A stretch of DNA of 8,177 nucleotides, from assembly GCA_029861795.1 (NCBI GenBank), contig JAOTYS010000197.1:1-8177 (forward strand), given 5' to 3'. Below are positions 6,586 through 8,177 of this stretch, piece after piece; position 1 is the first letter of the stretch, and every line of letters begins with the position of its first letter. The DNA is from Gammaproteobacteria bacterium. GTDB taxonomy: Bacteria; Pseudomonadota; Gammaproteobacteria; Arenicellales; JAOTYS01. Position numbers and translations under genes: made by a program. The notes under the pieces were generated by a model. That model saw only the letters and a program-made list of their open reading frames with translations. It had not been told where the DNA came from and ran no database searches.

Positions 6586-7182
6586 ATGACCACAGCATTG
6601 GCGATCAAAACAATACCTCGACTTACCATCGCCCTGATAGGTGTATGTTTAGTAGTCGCTGTGGTTACCAAAATAGGTGCACCTGAGTTAGTTGAGCCAT
6701 TTCTCATCTCAGCATACCCCGACCAAGGCCTACGCGAAATATTCTCGGGTCAGGTATGGCGTTTGCTCACACCCATCTTCATTCATTTCGGTCCACTGCA
6801 TTTGGCATTAGACATGCTCGCCCTATGGATACTTGGCAGCGCCCTTGAGAGAGCAAAGGGGCCCACACTTATGGGCTTGTTAGTTGTGGTCACGGGGATC
6901 ATCTCCAACCTAGCCGAGTTCATCTTTTCCGCTCCTAATTTCGGTGGGATGTCCGGTGTGTTGTACGGATTGGTGGGTTACATCTGGATGCAGGGGCAGT
7001 TCAACCCACGATTCGGCATCTATCTTCCTAAGCCTGTGTTGATCATGCTGCTCGGCTGGTATGTGCTGTGCTGGACTGGTCTTATAGGGCCTATTGCTAA
7101 CATTGCCCATACTGCGGGATTAGCCGTGGGTGTGGCATGGGGCTTTGTCGCGGCGCAAGTCCAACGGCGCAAACTGCGCTGA
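6586..7182 (+). CDS. Rhomboid-family intramembrane serine protease
   Basis: This 198-residue polytopic membrane protein matches the basic six-helix bacterial rhomboid fold. Rhomboids cleave single-pass membrane proteins within or near the bilayer. The catalytic serine is Ser123 in GGMSGVLYGLVGY (GxSG motif) and the catalytic histidine is His175 in NIAHTAGLAVG, both set in hydrophobic helices as in GlpG. The L1 loop WRLLTPIFIH (58-67) and the helix-2 histidine His72 are present. The residue four after it, normally Asn (GlpG Asn154), is Asp76 here (codon gac), which alters the oxyanion-hole region. It lacks GlpG's cytosolic N-terminal domain. The ATG at 6586 has only a weak AGG immediately upstream. 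Substrate unknown. Confidence 0.93.
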   Translation: MTTALAIKTIPRLTIALIGVCLVVAVVTKIGAPELVEPFLISAYPDQGLREIFSGQVWRLLTPIFIHFGPLHLALDMLALWILGSALERAKGPTLMGLLVVVTGIISNLAEFIFSAPNFGGMSGVLYGLVGYIWMQGQFNPRFGIYLPKPVLIMLLGWYVLCWTGLIGPIANIAHTAGLAVGVAWGFVAAQVQRRKLR

Positions 7183-7183
7183 G

Positions 7184-7226
7184 TTGCTCGGGTCGCCCGC
7201 GCTCTGAGCAAGCGCCTTCCGAGCAA
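7184..7226 (+). promoter_or_regulatory. Stem-loop with two alternative pairings ahead of the transporter gene
   Basis: ttgctcgg (7184-7191) is perfectly complementary to ccgagcaa (7219-7226), giving an 8-bp outer stem with a nested 5-bp stem (gcgct 7199-7203 / agcgc 7211-7215). The same left arm, ttgctc, can instead pair with gagcaa at 7206-7211, so two mutually exclusive folds are possible. The outer stem ends 1 nt before the AGG (7228-7230) that probably serves as the transporter's ribosome site. No T-tract follows, so an intrinsic terminator is unlikely. Any regulatory role is inferred. Confidence 0.3.
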
Positions 7227-7232
7227 TAGGTC

Positions 7233-8147
7233 ATGATGTCAGACAATCTACGCGGCGCCTCGTGGATCGTCGCCTCCTCCATCTCCGCCACTATCATGAC
7301 CATTGGCATTCGTGCACTGACACCTGAGATTCACTCGTTGCAGATCACGTCTGTCAGAAGTGTGGTCGGCATGATCATATTACTGCCTCTGTTGCTACCC
7401 CGTAGCGGACTTAACCTCGCCACAAACCGCATTGGTTTACACATACTACGCGGTGTCATCGGTGTTATCTCAATCAATTGCGGCTATTACTCGTTGACTG
7501 TCTTGCCGTTGGTCACGGCGACGGCCCTGTTCTTCACCACACCTTTGTTCGTTATCGCATTGGCACCGGTAATGCTTGGAGAGTCGGTGGGTTGGCGTCG
7601 CTGGACCGCGACCCTCATAGGCTTTACCGGAACCATAATGGTGGTCCGGCATAATCCCACTGGCTTTGATTTCGCGACCTTTACCGCTGTTACTGCTTCG
7701 GTGCTTTTTGCGCTGCAACTGTTGATTGGCAAACGACTATCGGTGACCGAGCGACCGACTACGATCATGTTCTACTTTAACGTCGTACTGCTGGGTTTCA
7801 GTCTCCCACCCGCTGTTACCGTCTGGGCTTGGCCCACCGGGGGCCAACTGTTGCTGTTAACGGGCGTGGGGGTGTTCGCGTCGGCACGAACCTACTTTGA
7901 CATTCGTGGTTATGCCTCGGGCGAAGCCAGCTTCGTCGCTCCGTTTCAATACACACGAATGATTTTTATGGGTGTTGCTGGCTTTATCCTGTTCGCGGAG
8001 ATCCCACGAACCAGCCTGCTGCTGGGGGCTTCATTGATTGTCCTGTGCACTCTTTATATTGCCGAACGCGAAGCACGGACCAGGCGAGGCACAGGCCCTT
8101 TGCTGCACCAGCCCGATGATGAGGTGGTGCCGCCGTCAGCACGTTGA
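7233..8147 (+). CDS. EamA/DMT-superfamily transporter
   Basis: This 304-residue inner-membrane protein is built from two EamA repeats (about residues 7-138 and 148-281) with roughly ten hydrophobic helices. Each repeat ends with the family signature: TTPLFVIALAPVMLGESV followed by a GFTGTIMVV helix in the first, and PFQYTRMIFMGVAGFILF followed by LLLGASLIVL in the second. DMT transporters of this type usually export amino acids or other metabolites, though some import S-adenosylmethionine or similar compounds; the substrate cannot be read here. A polar, charged tail follows from about 282. Two ATGs are adjacent in frame (7233, 7236). The AGG at 7228-7230 sits 5 nt before the second, so the true start may be 7236. 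It follows the rhomboid gene by 50 bp. Confidence 0.94.
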   Translation: MMSDNLRGASWIVASSISATIMTIGIRALTPEIHSLQITSVRSVVGMIILLPLLLPRSGLNLATNRIGLHILRGVIGVISINCGYYSLTVLPLVTATALFFTTPLFVIALAPVMLGESVGWRRWTATLIGFTGTIMVVRHNPTGFDFATFTAVTASVLFALQLLIGKRLSVTERPTTIMFYFNVVLLGFSLPPAVTVWAWPTGGQLLLLTGVGVFASARTYFDIRGYASGEASFVAPFQYTRMIFMGVAGFILFAEIPRTSLLLGASLIVLCTLYIAEREARTRRGTGPLLHQPDDEVVPPSAR

Positions 8148-8177
8148 AGTCGCGACGTGGTATCGACCTTGGAATCC

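Noticed and set aside
235..8147. Defence island or mobile element
   Set aside because: All genes belong to ordinary metabolic, repair or membrane families, with no integrase, transposase, nuclease-toxin pair or tRNA attachment site; composition is uniform.

Overview
The window looks like chromosomal DNA from a gammaproteobacterium. The evidence is a full-length YcgL protein (a family essentially confined to that class), a family B DNA polymerase closely resembling E. coli Pol II, a PuuB-like oxidase, and GTAG-headed REP palindromes of the kind known from Stenotrophomonas and Pseudomonas. Base composition is moderate and even across the window. No phage, transposase, plasmid or CRISPR gene is visible, and nothing suggests an acquired island. 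I cannot name the genus.

Layout. Positions 1-187 hold a tandem array of about 2.3 copies of an 82-83 bp unit. Each complete unit carries two GTAG-type palindromes in opposite orientation. Next, on the minus strand, is a FAD-dependent amine oxidase of the PuuB family (235-1515). A 199-bp divergent intergenic region contains a perfect 20-bp palindrome (1633-1652), and from it a two-gene plus-strand unit departs: a small HAD phosphatase (1715-2305) and, 7 bp later, DNA polymerase II (polB, 2313-4625). polB converges with a class I PLP-dependent aminotransferase (minus strand, ending at 4637), leaving an 11-bp gap. The aminotransferase is divergent from ycgL (5880-6122), with a start-to-start gap of only 13-46 bp depending on which start codon is used. 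ycgL is followed on the same strand by a small two-segment membrane protein (6167-6553), a rhomboid protease (6586-7182) and an EamA/DMT-family transporter (7233-8147). The gaps between these are 44, 32 and 50 bp, so the four may be co-transcribed.

How the genes relate. No single pathway links them. The oxidase and the aminotransferase both act on amino compounds, but their pathway partners are absent. HAD-polB is the tightest unit and looks translationally coupled; polB has every exonuclease and polymerase motif and a C-terminal clamp-binding peptide. The ycgL-to-transporter group is mostly inner-membrane proteins. The most unusual protein-level observation is an Asp where rhomboid proteases normally carry the oxyanion-hole Asn, with the Ser/His dyad intact. 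I see no convincing undescribed multi-gene system; the items worth a second look are the REP array, the palindromic operator, the rhomboid substitution and a switchable stem-loop in front of the transporter gene.
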